A program made the position numbers and the translations under genes. Below the pieces are notes generated by a model that was not told the DNA's origin, made no database searches, and saw only the letters and a list, made by a program, of their open reading frames with translations. From NCBI RefSeq assembly GCF_029360585.1, contig NZ_JAQZSJ010000002.1, forward strand, positions 372,001 to 436,000: a DNA stretch of 64,000 nt, read 5' to 3'. Every line of letters begins with the position of its first letter. Within the stretch, counting starts at the first letter, position 1. This DNA comes from Cohnella caldifontis. Its GTDB lineage: Bacteria; Bacillota; Bacilli; Paenibacillales; Paenibacillaceae. This document shows, one piece after another, positions 34,020 through 43,093 of the stretch.

Positions 34020-35192
34020 TCAACCATCTTCGGGGTTATCCGAACCTGCGGCCGTTAGGTCCGCCGCGCCGCCGTACGACAAGTAAATCCGTTTCAACTC
34101 TCCGATGACCCGATTGAGCGAATACGTCTTTTTCGCCTTGTTCCATGCGGCCCGGGCCATCTCGTACCGGAAATGGGGATCGGAGATGACGGTGTCCAGG
34201 GCGTCCGCCAACGCGGCCGGATCGTCCGGCGGCACGAGCAGCCCGTTCACGCCGTTATCGATCTGTTCTGCGATTCCGCCGACGTCCGTGCCGACCAAGG
34301 CCAGCAGGCAGAGCGCCGCTTCCGCGAACACGGAGCCGAACGCCTCCGCGCGCGAAGGCAGCACGAACACGTCGAAGAACGGCATCAGCTCCTCGGGATG
34401 CAGCATGTATCCGTAAAAAATCGTATCGTCGTAGATGCCGAGGCGCTGCGCCAATCCCTCCAGATCCTGGCGAATGGGCCCGTCGCCGATGATATGCAGC
34501 ACGAAAGGCCGGTTCCGCGCTCTCAGTTCCGCGCACGCCTTCAGCAGAATATCCAGCCCTTTGGCCGGCACGAGGCGGCATACCGTCACGAGCTGCGCCA
34601 CGGCGTTGTCGTGGGAGATCGGCTTGAACCTTTTCTCGTCGTAGCCGTTGGGGATGACCGTGATCCGTTCCGGATTTTTCATGTAGGTCCCCAAATAGGA
34701 CGCGAAAGAACGCGACACGGTCATCAATAGATCGGTCCGGCTTTCGAGTTCCCCGTAAATCGAAGTCAGAAAGCGGTGCTCCGGCCCGCCCTCGGCGATG
34801 CGGCCGTTCAGGACCAGCTCCCGCTCGTAGCTGGAATGGACGGTCATCAGCACGGGCGTGTCGGGAAACACCCGCTTCATCGCCATGGCGGCGATCGGGT
34901 GATGGGCATGGATCAAATCGAACTTCTGCCCGGTCAGCCGCAGCTTCGTCCACCAAATATAGTCCTTGTAAGTCTGCAAATATTTATCGACGATGGCATG
35001 GCCCGCGTACGCCCGCCAATCGAACGTTTCGAATTCGATCTCTTCGTGGCCTTTGTTGCGGATGCGCTTCGGAAGGGAGAACAATTCCATTTCCCAGCCG
35101 ATTTTGCGGAACCGCTCCCGGACGTACGGGACCATGGACGAGACGCCGCCCGGCTGTTCCGGCGGAAAGAACAGCGCCTGCAAAATGTTCAA
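34020..35192 (-). CDS. Glycosyltransferase family 4 protein
   Basis: GT-B-fold, retaining sugar-nucleotide transferase of 390 residues. The N-terminal domain has FFPPEQPGGVSSMV and the C-terminal domain has VTVCRLVPAKGLDILLKAC and LPSRAEAFGSVFAEAAL, the E(x7)E nucleotide-sugar site. No membrane segment is seen. TTG 35192 is chosen because GAGGAGGG lies 6-7 nt upstream and the protein then begins MNILQALFFPPEQPGG. Acceptor and sugar are unknown. It heads a run with the nuclease pair, though a functional link is unlikely. Confidence 0.88.
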   Translation of the reverse strand: MNILQALFFPPEQPGGVSSMVPYVRERFRKIGWEMELFSLPKRIRNKGHEEIEFETFDWRAYAGHAIVDKYLQTYKDYIWWTKLRLTGQKFDLIHAHHPIAAMAMKRVFPDTPVLMTVHSSYERELVLNGRIAEGGPEHRFLTSIYGELESRTDLLMTVSRSFASYLGTYMKNPERITVIPNGYDEKRFKPISHDNAVAQLVTVCRLVPAKGLDILLKACAELRARNRPFVLHIIGDGPIRQDLEGLAQRLGIYDDTIFYGYMLHPEELMPFFDVFVLPSRAEAFGSVFAEAALCLLALVGTDVGGIAEQIDNGVNGLLVPPDDPAALADALDTVISDPHFRYEMARAAWNKAKKTYSLNRVIGELKRIYLSYGGAADLTAAGSDNPEDG

Positions 35193-35241
35193 GGGAAGCC
35201 CTCCTCTGGCTGCCGACCTTCTCGGCCTATGGAAAATATGA

Positions 35242-35247
35242 TATAAT
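35242..35247 (+). promoter_or_regulatory. -10 box of the diguanylate cyclase gene
   Basis: TATAAT in an AT-rich patch between divergent genes; the complementary strand holds TATTAT, which could serve the glycosyltransferase gene. No clear -35 for either. Confidence 0.45.
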
Positions 35248-35301
35248 AGAACATATGTTTCTGTAAAGAAAGGGCCGCCCGCCGGCCCATAAGGAGCCGT
35301 T

Positions 35302-36483
35302 ATGCCCATTTTCGATCCGTCCGGCCGAATGCCGGGCCTGCTGCTCTCCTCATCGGTATCCGTCGTGGTGCTCGGGCTTATGCTGTTCATGGCGTTCCGC
35401 CTGCATGCCGGCAACCGCAAAAGGGCTTACCGCAACCTGCTCGTGGCGCTCGGATTCATGCTTACGCACCATTCGGTTCAATGGGCGTTGTCCGCCGGGC
35501 TGCTCCCGAAGGCGGCGGTATGGGCGTTCGCCGGCAAGCTGCTGCAGTCGTTCGCGTTCATCGTCGTCAACTTCGCCGTCTTCGAGCTGTATTACCGCAG
35601 GCGGCCGCGCACCCGGCTGTGGTTTTTCGGCTTGCTGGCCCTCGGGGCCTGCATCGCCGCAGGCGATCTCGCGCCGGACATAGCCGGCCGCGCAAGCTGG
35701 ACCGAGCGGCTGACCTCCACGCCCGTGATGGACGGCTATCTTCTCTTGCTGTCGCCCTTGTTCATGCTGATGTTCGGCCCGCATATCGGGCAACGGCGCA
35801 AATACATGTTGGGTTTGGCTGCGGCGTTTTTCGCCCAACTGTGCGTCCTCGCCGATCAATACTGGGCTCCGGGAACCGGCGTTTACAGCCCGCTCGCGGA
35901 AATTTTACATATCGTCTATTACGTCCTGCTGTTCATGCTGCTGTTCGAACGCGTGGTCGAACTCCTGATGTCGGCTTACCGTTCCTCGATCACCGACGGC
36001 CTGACGAACTTGTACAACCGGCGTTATTTTAACGGGCAATTGGACCGGGCGCTCCGTTCGAGCAAACCGGTGGGCGTCATATTCTGCGACATCGACAACT
36101 TCAAGCGGCTGAACGATACGCACGGCCATCATCGGGCGGACGGCGTGCTCAAGCAGGTCGCGGCCATCCTGACGGAAGAGACCCAAGGCATCGGACTGGC
36201 CGGCCGTTATGGCGGGGAAGAATTGGTCGCGTTCGTCGCCGGGCCCGCGCTGACCGCCGTCCAAGCGGCGGAAGCGATCCGCTCCCGGACGGAGAAAGAA
36301 AGCCTCGTCACGCTTAGCATCGGCATTTGCGCCGTGCCGCCGGGATCGGGCGTCTCCGCGGAAGACCTCATGAAACGGGCCGACCAGGCCATGTACCACA
36401 GCAAAACGACCGGGAAAAACCGGGTGACCGATTTCAGCGAGCTGCCGCTGGAGGATAAGCCTCAGGTCCGTTTGAAACGCTAG
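35302..36483 (+). CDS. Membrane-bound GGDEF diguanylate cyclase
   Basis: Makes cyclic di-GMP from two GTP. The N-terminal half (about 1-220) has seven hydrophobic segments forming a membrane sensor of unknown ligand. The GGDEF domain begins SSITDGLTNLYNRRYF, with CDIDNFKRLNDTHGHHRAD and the active site RYGGEEL (GGEEF-type variant with Leu). No upstream RxxD inhibitory site is obvious, and no EAL domain follows. AAGGAGCCGTT precedes ATG 35302. The 393-residue protein looks intact. Confidence 0.93.
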   Translation: MPIFDPSGRMPGLLLSSSVSVVVLGLMLFMAFRLHAGNRKRAYRNLLVALGFMLTHHSVQWALSAGLLPKAAVWAFAGKLLQSFAFIVVNFAVFELYYRRRPRTRLWFFGLLALGACIAAGDLAPDIAGRASWTERLTSTPVMDGYLLLLSPLFMLMFGPHIGQRRKYMLGLAAAFFAQLCVLADQYWAPGTGVYSPLAEILHIVYYVLLFMLLFERVVELLMSAYRSSITDGLTNLYNRRYFNGQLDRALRSSKPVGVIFCDIDNFKRLNDTHGHHRADGVLKQVAAILTEETQGIGLAGRYGGEELVAFVAGPALTAVQAAEAIRSRTEKESLVTLSIGICAVPPGSGVSAEDLMKRADQAMYHSKTTGKNRVTDFSELPLEDKPQVRLKR

Positions 36484-36512
36484 AGAGAAACCATCTTAAG
36501 GAGATTCGCCGC

Positions 36513-37898
36513 ATGCCCCCCCTTCCTCCTTCCTTCGTCGAACGAATATCCATCCAGCTGGGAGAAGAGGCGGATGCCTTTTTTCGGAGCTATGAAGCGC
36601 CCCGGAGCTATGGCCTGCGCCTGAACCGGCTTAAGCTGCCGCCGGGTCATCCTTCGATCCGCTCGCTGGAGGAACGATTCGGCCTGACGCCCGTGCCCTG
36701 GTGCGGCGACGGGTATTTTTACGAGGAATCCCAGCGTCCCGGCCGACATGTCTACCATACCGCCGGCCTTTACTACATCCAAGAGCCGTCCGCCATGATC
36801 GCTGCCGAATTGCTGGACCCGCAGCCTGGGGATGCCGTGCTCGACCTGGCGGCCGCCCCCGGCGGCAAGACGACGCAAATCGCCGCCAAGTTGGGCGGCG
36901 AAGGCTTGTTGGTCGCCAACGAAATCCATCCCGGTCGGGCGAAAATTTTGGCGGAAAACGTAGAACGGCTCGGCATTCCGAATGCGGTGGTGACCCAATC
37001 CACCCCGCAGGAGCTGTCCAAACGTTTTCCCGAGACGTTCGACCGCGTGCTGCTCGACGCCCCCTGCTCGGGTGAGGGCATGTTCCGCAAAGATCCGGAA
37101 GCCGTCCGGGAATGGTCGCCGGAAGCGGTGGAAGCTTGCGCGCTTCGGCAACGCGAAATATTGCCCCATGCGGCCGCCATGCTGCGGGAAGGCGGAACGC
37201 TCGTCTATTCCACCTGCACCTTCAACACGCGGGAGAACGAGGAAACCGTCGCGTGTTTCCTGGATCGGTGCCCGGAGTTCCGGCTGCTCCGGGAGGAGCG
37301 GATGTGGCCGCAGCTCGGCCAGGGAGAAGGACATTATGCCGCATTGCTCCGCAAGGAAGGGGGCCCGTCGGCAGTCGAACGTTCCGGACGTCATGCTTCA
37401 ATTGGGCCAGACCGGACCGCTTCCTCCCGCAAAGATCGGACGAAGTCGCCGGAAATCGCCGCTCTTCAAGCATATGAGACTTTCGCGGAAGAGTGGCTGC
37501 CGGGTTTTCAACTTCCAGTATTGGGTCGACCTCTGCTTTTCGGTGACGCGTTATACTGGCTGCCCGTCATGCCCGGCCGCTTCGAAGGACCGGAGACGCT
37601 GCGGGGGCTGAAGGTGCCGAGGCCCGGACTGCACCTAGGGGATCTCCGCGCCGGCGGCCGCTTCGAGCCGGACCATGCGCTCGCCATGGCCGTCCCCGCG
37701 TCCGCCGCCCGGAACGTCGCCGACTGCGCCGCCGACTCCCCGGAAGCCGCCGCGTATTTGCGCGGGGAAACGCTGCCGGCGCCGATCGGCGTGAAAGGCT
37801 GGGGGATCGCCGCCGTGGACGGCTTCCCGCTCGGTTGGGTCAAGGCCAGCGACGGACAATACAAAAACCGCCGCCCCAAAGGACTGCGGTTGGTGTAA
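36513..37898 (+). CDS. RsmF-like rRNA/tRNA (cytosine-5-)-methyltransferase, copy 1
   Basis: AdoMet-dependent m5C methyltransferase of the RsmB/RsmF (NOL1/NOP2) family, 461 residues. LDLAAAPGGKTTQIAAKL is the AdoMet site, DAPCSGEGMFRKDPEAV contains the catalytic PC motif, and VYSTCTFNTRENEE contains the second catalytic Cys (TC motif). A C-terminal RNA-binding region with KGWGIAAVDGFPLGWVK follows. The gene is 29 bp after the diguanylate cyclase. A second family member is encoded at 40197-41708 on the other strand. Confidence 0.92.
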   Translation: MPPLPPSFVERISIQLGEEADAFFRSYEAPRSYGLRLNRLKLPPGHPSIRSLEERFGLTPVPWCGDGYFYEESQRPGRHVYHTAGLYYIQEPSAMIAAELLDPQPGDAVLDLAAAPGGKTTQIAAKLGGEGLLVANEIHPGRAKILAENVERLGIPNAVVTQSTPQELSKRFPETFDRVLLDAPCSGEGMFRKDPEAVREWSPEAVEACALRQREILPHAAAMLREGGTLVYSTCTFNTRENEETVACFLDRCPEFRLLREERMWPQLGQGEGHYAALLRKEGGPSAVERSGRHASIGPDRTASSRKDRTKSPEIAALQAYETFAEEWLPGFQLPVLGRPLLFGDALYWLPVMPGRFEGPETLRGLKVPRPGLHLGDLRAGGRFEPDHALAMAVPASAARNVADCAADSPEAAAYLRGETLPAPIGVKGWGIAAVDGFPLGWVKASDGQYKNRRPKGLRLV

Positions 37899-38202
37899 AT
37901 TCGTTTTCTCCTCCGCTCGATTGGCCGATTGATCGTTACCCCGCGTTGAGATTATGCGGATTGGCGTGGGGGAGATGGAATTTGCGGTTGAAGCATCCGC
38001 TGCGGCGATTTGGGGCGCTGCAATGTTCATCTTGATGATTGGAGCGGCTGCTTTGGCGACTTGGGCTTTCCTTTTTTTCGCCTGCAGCTTGCTCTCTCGC
38101 CAACCGCTTCGCTAAACACAAATATTGTGCCTCCAGCCTGCTTGCCCCTCCGTTCTGCCGCTTACCGCAATTTTGAGGTCACTGCATACGTCCGCTAGGA
38201 GC
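37899..38202. other. Intergenic stretch with no recognised feature
   Basis: No gene, clear terminator or known motif between the stop of the RsmF-like gene and the start of the 52-bp tandem array. The sequence is less GC-rich than the flanking genes. Short open frames here lack ribosome sites and codon bias. Confidence 0.5.
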
Positions 38203-38480
38203 GGAATTAAGGTTCTTTCTTTTTCAACTGCCGCGTACTACTGCCAACTTGGATGGAGTTAAGAAACTTTCTTTCTCATCAGCCTCGTACTACTGCCATC
38301 TTGGGTGGAGTTAAGAAACTTTCTTCCTCATCTGCCGCGTACTACTGCCATCTTGGGTGGAGTTAAGAAACTTTCTTTCTCATCTACCCCGTATTTCAAC
38401 CAACTTGGATGGAGTTAAGAAACTTTCTTTCTCATCTGCCCCGTACCTCTGCCAACTTCTTCCTCAACTGCCCCTCTCCC
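38203..38480. repeat. 52-bp tandem repeat array, about five units
   Basis: The phrase GGAGTTAAGAAACTTTCTT starts at 38255, 38307, 38359 and 38411, exactly 52 bp apart. A degenerate first copy is at 38203 (GGAATTAAGG) and a partial last copy ends near 38480. Each unit also contains CTCATCTGCCGCGTACTACTG and CCATCTTGGGTGGA, with few differences between units. Units abut directly without spacers. The period is not a multiple of three, so it is unlikely to encode a peptide repeat. It sits between two genes whose 3' ends face each other. Confidence 0.93.
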
Positions 38481-38492
38481 ATGCTCAGAAGG

Positions 38493-39293
38493 TCAAACAA
38501 GTCCCAGCCGCTCCAACGCGGCCGAAACTCCGTCCTCGTTGTTGGACAACGTGACCTCGTCCGCCTCCGCCTTTACCCGATCGGGAGAATTGGCCATGGC
38601 AATGCCTTTCCCCGCGAACGTCAGCATGCCGATATCGTTATCATAATTGCCGATCGCCAGCACCTGTTCACGCGGAATGCCCCGCATGCCGGCCAGCTTT
38701 TCGAGCGCCGTTCCTTTCGTCGCTTGAGGGTGCTGCACGTCGATGAAATGGTCCCCGCTGCGGATGTAATGAAGTTCATGATCCCATTGGCGCCAATCCC
38801 GCTCGACTTCGTCGAGTACTTCCTTCGGAGCGTAGACCGACAGCTTGACCGTATGCTCCGGCAACCCTACATCCTCTCCCCGCAAAATCGGCTTGATGAA
38901 CATGCGCTCGTACATCGCGGCGATCGAATCGTCCAATCGATGGACATACAAATCGAAACAAGTGTTCATGTCGAAATGGATCCGGCGTTCGCGCAGATAA
39001 GCGATATACCGCTCGGCCTCTTCGGGCGGGATCACCGTTTCCCAAATGATTCGGCGAGAGGCGCTTTCCACGATGGAGGCGCCGTTATGGGTGATCATCG
39101 TTCCTTCCAAACCCAGCATCTCCAGCACGGGCAGCGCGCTCGTGGAGCCCCGTCCGGTGCACAAAACGATTTCCGCGCCTTTGCGCGAAGCCGAGGCGAC
39201 CGCTTCCTTCACGCGGGGCGTGATTTCATGGCGATCGTTCAGCAAAGTTCCGTCTACGTCCAACGCGATCAATCGGTAGTTCAATGTCTTCAT
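38493..39293 (-). CDS. Cof-type HAD-IIB phosphatase
   Basis: Cytoplasmic sugar-phosphate or phospho-cofactor phosphatase of 266 residues. LIALDVDGTLLNDRHEIT has the nucleophile Asp, CTGRG the second motif, and AIGNYDNDIGMLTFAGKGIA the metal-binding motif, with Asn where GD is usual. The large C2-type cap domain lies between. The substrate cannot be told from sequence. It ends just before the tandem repeat array. Confidence 0.9.
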   Translation of the reverse strand: MKTLNYRLIALDVDGTLLNDRHEITPRVKEAVASASRKGAEIVLCTGRGSTSALPVLEMLGLEGTMITHNGASIVESASRRIIWETVIPPEEAERYIAYLRERRIHFDMNTCFDLYVHRLDDSIAAMYERMFIKPILRGEDVGLPEHTVKLSVYAPKEVLDEVERDWRQWDHELHYIRSGDHFIDVQHPQATKGTALEKLAGMRGIPREQVLAIGNYDNDIGMLTFAGKGIAMANSPDRVKAEADEVTLSNNEDGVSAALERLGLV

Positions 39294-39353
39294 CCTTTTA
39301 TATCGAATTTGGCGAAGTCAGACGCTCTCCGCATGATAGGGCGTTTGACGAAG

Positions 39354-40178
39354 TCAAACTCTCCCCGTCCGATAAGGGCTCAGGCTTTCCATCTCCGCTT
39401 CCGTCAGTTCCCTCCACTCGCCCGGCTCCAAGCCGGAATCAAGCGTCAAGGGACCCATGGAAACCCGCCGCAAATACAAGACTTGGCGGCCCACGGCTTC
39501 GAACATCCGTTTCACCTGATGGAACTTGCCTTCGTGAATCGTAAGCTCGACCCAGCAGACGATCCCGGTCTCTGCCAATCGGCCCCGCCCGGCAGCCAGG
39601 CGCGCATACGGCTCCGCCATGAGCGGATGCTCAGCCGCTTGCTCCGCAGGTGCCGTGGCAAGCACGCGCAGCTCAGCAGGCTTCGTCACGTATCCGTCAT
39701 CGAGCTCCACGCCCTTGGATAACGCCTCTTCTTCCGCACGGCCGACTTCTCCCGCGACCAGCGCGCGGTATGTTTTGGGCACGTGTTTGCGGGGAGACAG
39801 CAGCTCGTGCGAAAGCGGGCCGTCGTTCGTGAGCAGCAGCAAACCTTCGGTATCCTTGTCCAGCCGTCCAACCGGAAACGGCGATAAAACCCGCAGCTCG
39901 TCGTCCAGCAAATCCAGCACCGTCCGGTCGCGGAAATCCTCCGTCGCCGATACGACGCCGGCCGGCTTGTGGAGCAAGACGTATACTTTATCCCGGTAAC
40001 GGATCGTTTCCCCGTCCAGCGTGACGACATCCAGCAATGGCTCGATCTGCATGCCGGGATCTTTCACGGTTTGTCCATTCACGGTGACGGCGCCTTGCCG
40101 GACCAGCGTTTTGATCTCGCTGCGGGTGCCATACCCCAAGTTGCCGAGCATTTTATCGAGCCTCATGGTGGATTTCAT
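39354..40178 (-). CDS. RsuA-family pseudouridine synthase
   Basis: Modifies a uridine in rRNA, probably 16S U516 by family resemblance. The 274-residue protein has an N-terminal S4 RNA-binding domain (MRLDKMLGNLGYGTRSEIK) and the catalytic block FPVGRLDKDTEGLLLLTNDG with its Asp. A proline/alanine-rich insert of about 28 residues after LRVLATAP is longer than usual. It starts 18 bp after the RsmF-like copy 2 gene, so two rRNA-modifying enzymes are co-transcribed. Confidence 0.92.
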   Translation of the reverse strand: MKSTMRLDKMLGNLGYGTRSEIKTLVRQGAVTVNGQTVKDPGMQIEPLLDVVTLDGETIRYRDKVYVLLHKPAGVVSATEDFRDRTVLDLLDDELRVLSPFPVGRLDKDTEGLLLLTNDGPLSHELLSPRKHVPKTYRALVAGEVGRAEEEALSKGVELDDGYVTKPAELRVLATAPAEQAAEHPLMAEPYARLAAGRGRLAETGIVCWVELTIHEGKFHQVKRMFEAVGRQVLYLRRVSMGPLTLDSGLEPGEWRELTEAEMESLSPYRTGRV

Positions 40179-40196
40179 GTTCCGCCCGTCCCTTCC

Positions 40197-41708
40197 TTAG
40201 ATCCATCGCCAGCCCGGCGGCCGCTCGTTCTTGAGCGTCGAGCCGTCCGAACGCCCCCAACCCGCGGGAAACCCGTCCACGAGAACAAGCGTCCATCCTT
40301 TCCCGTTCAACCGGCCGGGCGGGGGCTGCAGCGTTTCGCCTTTCAAATAGCGGAGGGTGTCCGTTTCGCCGGATTCGAGATCCAGCGTGAGCGAGGCGTC
40401 GCCTTCCCGCAGTCCCATTGCCAACGCCTGGGACGGCTCGAAACGGTGCTTCGTCGCCGATCCGAGAAGCCACCCGGGCCGGACGGCATTCAAGCCATGC
40501 AGAGGCGGAACGCCGGGCGGCACCGCATATAGAGAAGAGCCGCGGACCAACAGTTCGCCCGGGGGCTGCCAATCCGGAAGAAATCCCGCGCGGAATGCCT
40601 CGAATTTACCGAGCACGTCCGCCGCCCCGTTTTCAAGAGCCTTCCCGCCGCCCGCCCGTCGCAATCCGTCCGAGCCGCCGCGTTTCCCGCGCCCCTCCGC
40701 CTTCGGTTTCGCCGCGATGGACGCCGGACGGTCCCTCTCCGATTCCACTTCGGATCCGGTTCCTGTGACCGTCCGCTCCAGCAGAACCGCGAAATGTCCT
40801 TCCCCCCGGCTACGATGCGGCCAGATGCGAACCGCGCCCCGCAGCGATTCCCGCTGCTCTGCGGTCAGCCCGCGCGACTCCTCTTCATCCAGCCAGTCCG
40901 GCCTCCCCGGCCCGAAGCCCCAAGCGGGATCGCAATCCGCCGGCACGACGCGGAACTCCGTAAACTCCGCCAAAAAACGGGCGATCGTCCCTTCGTTCTC
41001 GCGGGGCGAAAACGTGCAGGTGGAGTACGCCAGCCTGCCGCCGGGCGCGACCAGACGCGCGGCTTGGCGCAGAATGTCCCGCTGCATGAGGGCGCAGCTT
41101 TCCACCGTATGCCGCTCCCATTGGCGCACCATGGATTCGTCCTTGCGGAACATGCCCTCTCCGGAGCAAGGCGCGTCCACCAGCACGCGGTCGAACCAAG
41201 CGCCGAAAACGCCGGCGATCCGCTCCGGTTCCTCGTTCAGCACGATCGCGTTGCGCACGCCGGACAACTCCGCGTTTTTCGTGAGCGCCTTGGTCCGTTC
41301 CGCCGCGTTGTCGTTGGTCACCAGCACGCCTTGTCCCTTTAGCTTGGCGGCCAGCTGGGTCGTCTTGCCGCCGGGGGCCGCGCAGAGATCAAGCACCTTA
41401 TGCCCGGGCATCACGCCGAGCAGTTCGGCGGGAAGCATCGCGCTCGGTTCTTGGACATAGTAGAGGCCGAGATGATAATCCGGGTGTTTGCCCGGCCGGT
41501 CATCTTCCTCCGTATAATAGCCGCCCTCCGCCCAAGGAATGGGCGCTCCGGCCATGGCCGAGCGCTCCGGCAGTCGTTCCGGCGCAAGCTTCAGGCCGTT
41601 GGCCCGAAGTCCGGAAGTTCGAGGCGATTCGTATGAAGCGAAAAAAGCGTCCGCTTCCTCTTGAAGCAGCATCCGCATCGTGCGGATGAACGCTTTCGGC
41701 AATTTCAT
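40197..41708 (-). CDS. RsmF-like rRNA (cytosine-5-)-methyltransferase, copy 2
   Basis: m5C methyltransferase of 503 residues. AdoMet site VLDLCAAPGGKTTQLAAKL, catalytic VDAPCSGEGMFRKDESM, and second Cys in LAYSTCTFSPRENEG. It is longer than copy 1 because of an Arg/Gly/Ala-rich insert before the C-terminal domain (about residues 330-370). ATG 41708 has GGGAGAAG upstream, and the start MKLPKAFIRTMRMLLQEEA fits the family. The open frame upstream of it is a chance extension in high-GC DNA. Confidence 0.92.
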   Translation of the reverse strand: MKLPKAFIRTMRMLLQEEADAFFASYESPRTSGLRANGLKLAPERLPERSAMAGAPIPWAEGGYYTEEDDRPGKHPDYHLGLYYVQEPSAMLPAELLGVMPGHKVLDLCAAPGGKTTQLAAKLKGQGVLVTNDNAAERTKALTKNAELSGVRNAIVLNEEPERIAGVFGAWFDRVLVDAPCSGEGMFRKDESMVRQWERHTVESCALMQRDILRQAARLVAPGGRLAYSTCTFSPRENEGTIARFLAEFTEFRVVPADCDPAWGFGPGRPDWLDEEESRGLTAEQRESLRGAVRIWPHRSRGEGHFAVLLERTVTGTGSEVESERDRPASIAAKPKAEGRGKRGGSDGLRRAGGGKALENGAADVLGKFEAFRAGFLPDWQPPGELLVRGSSLYAVPPGVPPLHGLNAVRPGWLLGSATKHRFEPSQALAMGLREGDASLTLDLESGETDTLRYLKGETLQPPPGRLNGKGWTLVLVDGFPAGWGRSDGSTLKNERPPGWRWI

Positions 41709-41830
41709 GGGGTTCTTCTCCCTGCTGGAAAGTCTGTGAGCGAACGGAACGAAGGGGTCCGCCGGCGGCGAACCCCTTCGAATGAACCGGCTCGTTTTCC
41801 GTTTCCGGACGTCGGCAAAGCCGCAACGGT

Positions 41831-42271
41831 TTATGGGGAGTGCAAATGATGGATCAGGGCTGCCAATTCGGCATCCGTAACGTTCAGAAGAAACGGTTCG
41901 AACGGAGCCGAATCCGGAAACTCCTTCAACCGTTCCAGAGACCGGATCAAGTCCCGCCGCAGCGCGTCCAGATCGAGACCCAGCACCTGGCCGGCGTATC
42001 CTTCCAATTTGCGCAATGCCTGTTCCATCAGTTTTACGGCGCCTCCGCGGTTTCCGTTGTTCCAATGGTACAGGCCCACCGCGGCTTGCAGCAGCCCTTG
42101 AAGAAGGGGGTGCCGTCCTTCCTCCAGCCACAGCTCTTCCATCAACTCGTGGCATTCGAAGTAATCCCGATCTCCGTTGAAATGCGCCGCAAACCGAACG
42201 TATCGTTCGTCCGCCATTACGTCCGGCCAACCGCCGGATCCACCTGCGCCTGCTGCCGCTTCGCCGCCCAT
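41831..42271 (-). CDS. DUF309 protein
   Basis: Helical protein of 146 residues with the DUF309 signature YFECHELMEELWLE near residue 37 and LQGLLQAAVGLYHWNNGN after it. Function unknown. ATG 42271 has GAGGAG about 10 nt upstream and starts 3 bp after the relQ-like stop, so it is the third gene of a pyrD-relQ-DUF309 operon. The first 18 residues are Gly/Ala-rich; ATG 42217 is a less likely start. Confidence 0.85.
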   Translation of the reverse strand: MGGEAAAGAGGSGGWPDVMADERYVRFAAHFNGDRDYFECHELMEELWLEEGRHPLLQGLLQAAVGLYHWNNGNRGGAVKLMEQALRKLEGYAGQVLGLDLDALRRDLIRSLERLKEFPDSAPFEPFLLNVTDAELAALIHHLHSP

Positions 42272-42274
42272 GTT

Positions 42275-43078
42275 TCAGTTCTCCTCGTGCTTTCCGAGCC
42301 GGACCAGCGCTTCCTGGATTTCGAGCGCGAGATTTTTCATGCCGAGAATATCCTCCTGCTCCCATAACTCGTTAAACCGAAGCTGAAACTGCGCGGCTTC
42401 CCGGATTTTGCGGTAAAAGTACAACTCCTGGATCGCGTTCAGCACGTTCCGGACCGTACCGGCGCTGTTTTCGAATTCCATTTGGGATTCGACGATTTCC
42501 TTGCGGATGGAGGACATCTCCGTGTCCAGCTGGAAGGCCGCTTCGGCCGCCGAGCGCAGCCTCTCCCTGACATGGGGCGGCAGCTGCTCCTTGTATTTGT
42601 AGTTGAGGGAATGCTCGATCGTCGCCCAGAAGTTCATGGCCAGCGTCCGGATCTGGATTTCGGCCAACACGGGCATGGAGCCGAGCGAGGTCTGGACGGG
42701 GTACTCCACGATCAAGTGATAGCTGCGGTAGCCGCTGTCTTTATAATTCGTGATATAGTCCTTCTCGTAGACGAGGATCATGTCCTTGCGCTGGCGGATC
42801 ATCTCCGCCACCCGATGGATGTCGTCCACGAATTGGCACATGATGCGAATGCCGGCGATATCCTCGATGCCGCTCTCGATTCTGTCGAGCGGAACGTCCA
42901 AACGGCGCGCTTTTTCCAAGATGCTGGAGATCCGCTTCACGCGTCCCGTCACGAATTCGATCGGCGCGTATTCGTCCCTGGATTTGAGCTCTTTGCGCAG
43001 AGCCTTGAATTTGACCTTGAGTTCTTCCACTGCCTGCTGGTAAGGCAGAAGAAATTTGCCCCAATCTCTTCCGTCCAT
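42275..43078 (-). CDS. relQ: Small alarmone synthetase, RelQ/YjbM type, with C-terminal extension
   Basis: Makes (p)ppGpp from ATP and GDP/GTP. It starts WGKFLLPYQQAVEELKVKF and contains PIEFVTGRVKRISSILEKA, DIAGIRIMCQFVDD, SGYRSYHLIVEYP and EIQIRTLAMNFWATIEHSLN, all close to Bacillus YjbM. There is no hydrolase domain. The protein has 267 residues against about 211 in YjbM. The extra part follows the usual final helix and is predicted helical (NVLNAIQELYFYRKIREAA and a further helix). AGGAGGAAGCGT precedes ATG. It is 15 bp after pyrD. Confidence 0.93.
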   Translation of the reverse strand: MDGRDWGKFLLPYQQAVEELKVKFKALRKELKSRDEYAPIEFVTGRVKRISSILEKARRLDVPLDRIESGIEDIAGIRIMCQFVDDIHRVAEMIRQRKDMILVYEKDYITNYKDSGYRSYHLIVEYPVQTSLGSMPVLAEIQIRTLAMNFWATIEHSLNYKYKEQLPPHVRERLRSAAEAAFQLDTEMSSIRKEIVESQMEFENSAGTVRNVLNAIQELYFYRKIREAAQFQLRFNELWEQEDILGMKNLALEIQEALVRLGKHEEN

Positions 43079-43093
43079 ACGCTTCCTCCTGAC

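Noticed and set aside
38203..38480. CRISPR array
   Set aside because: Units are contiguous 52-bp tandem copies with no unique spacers, and no cas genes are nearby.
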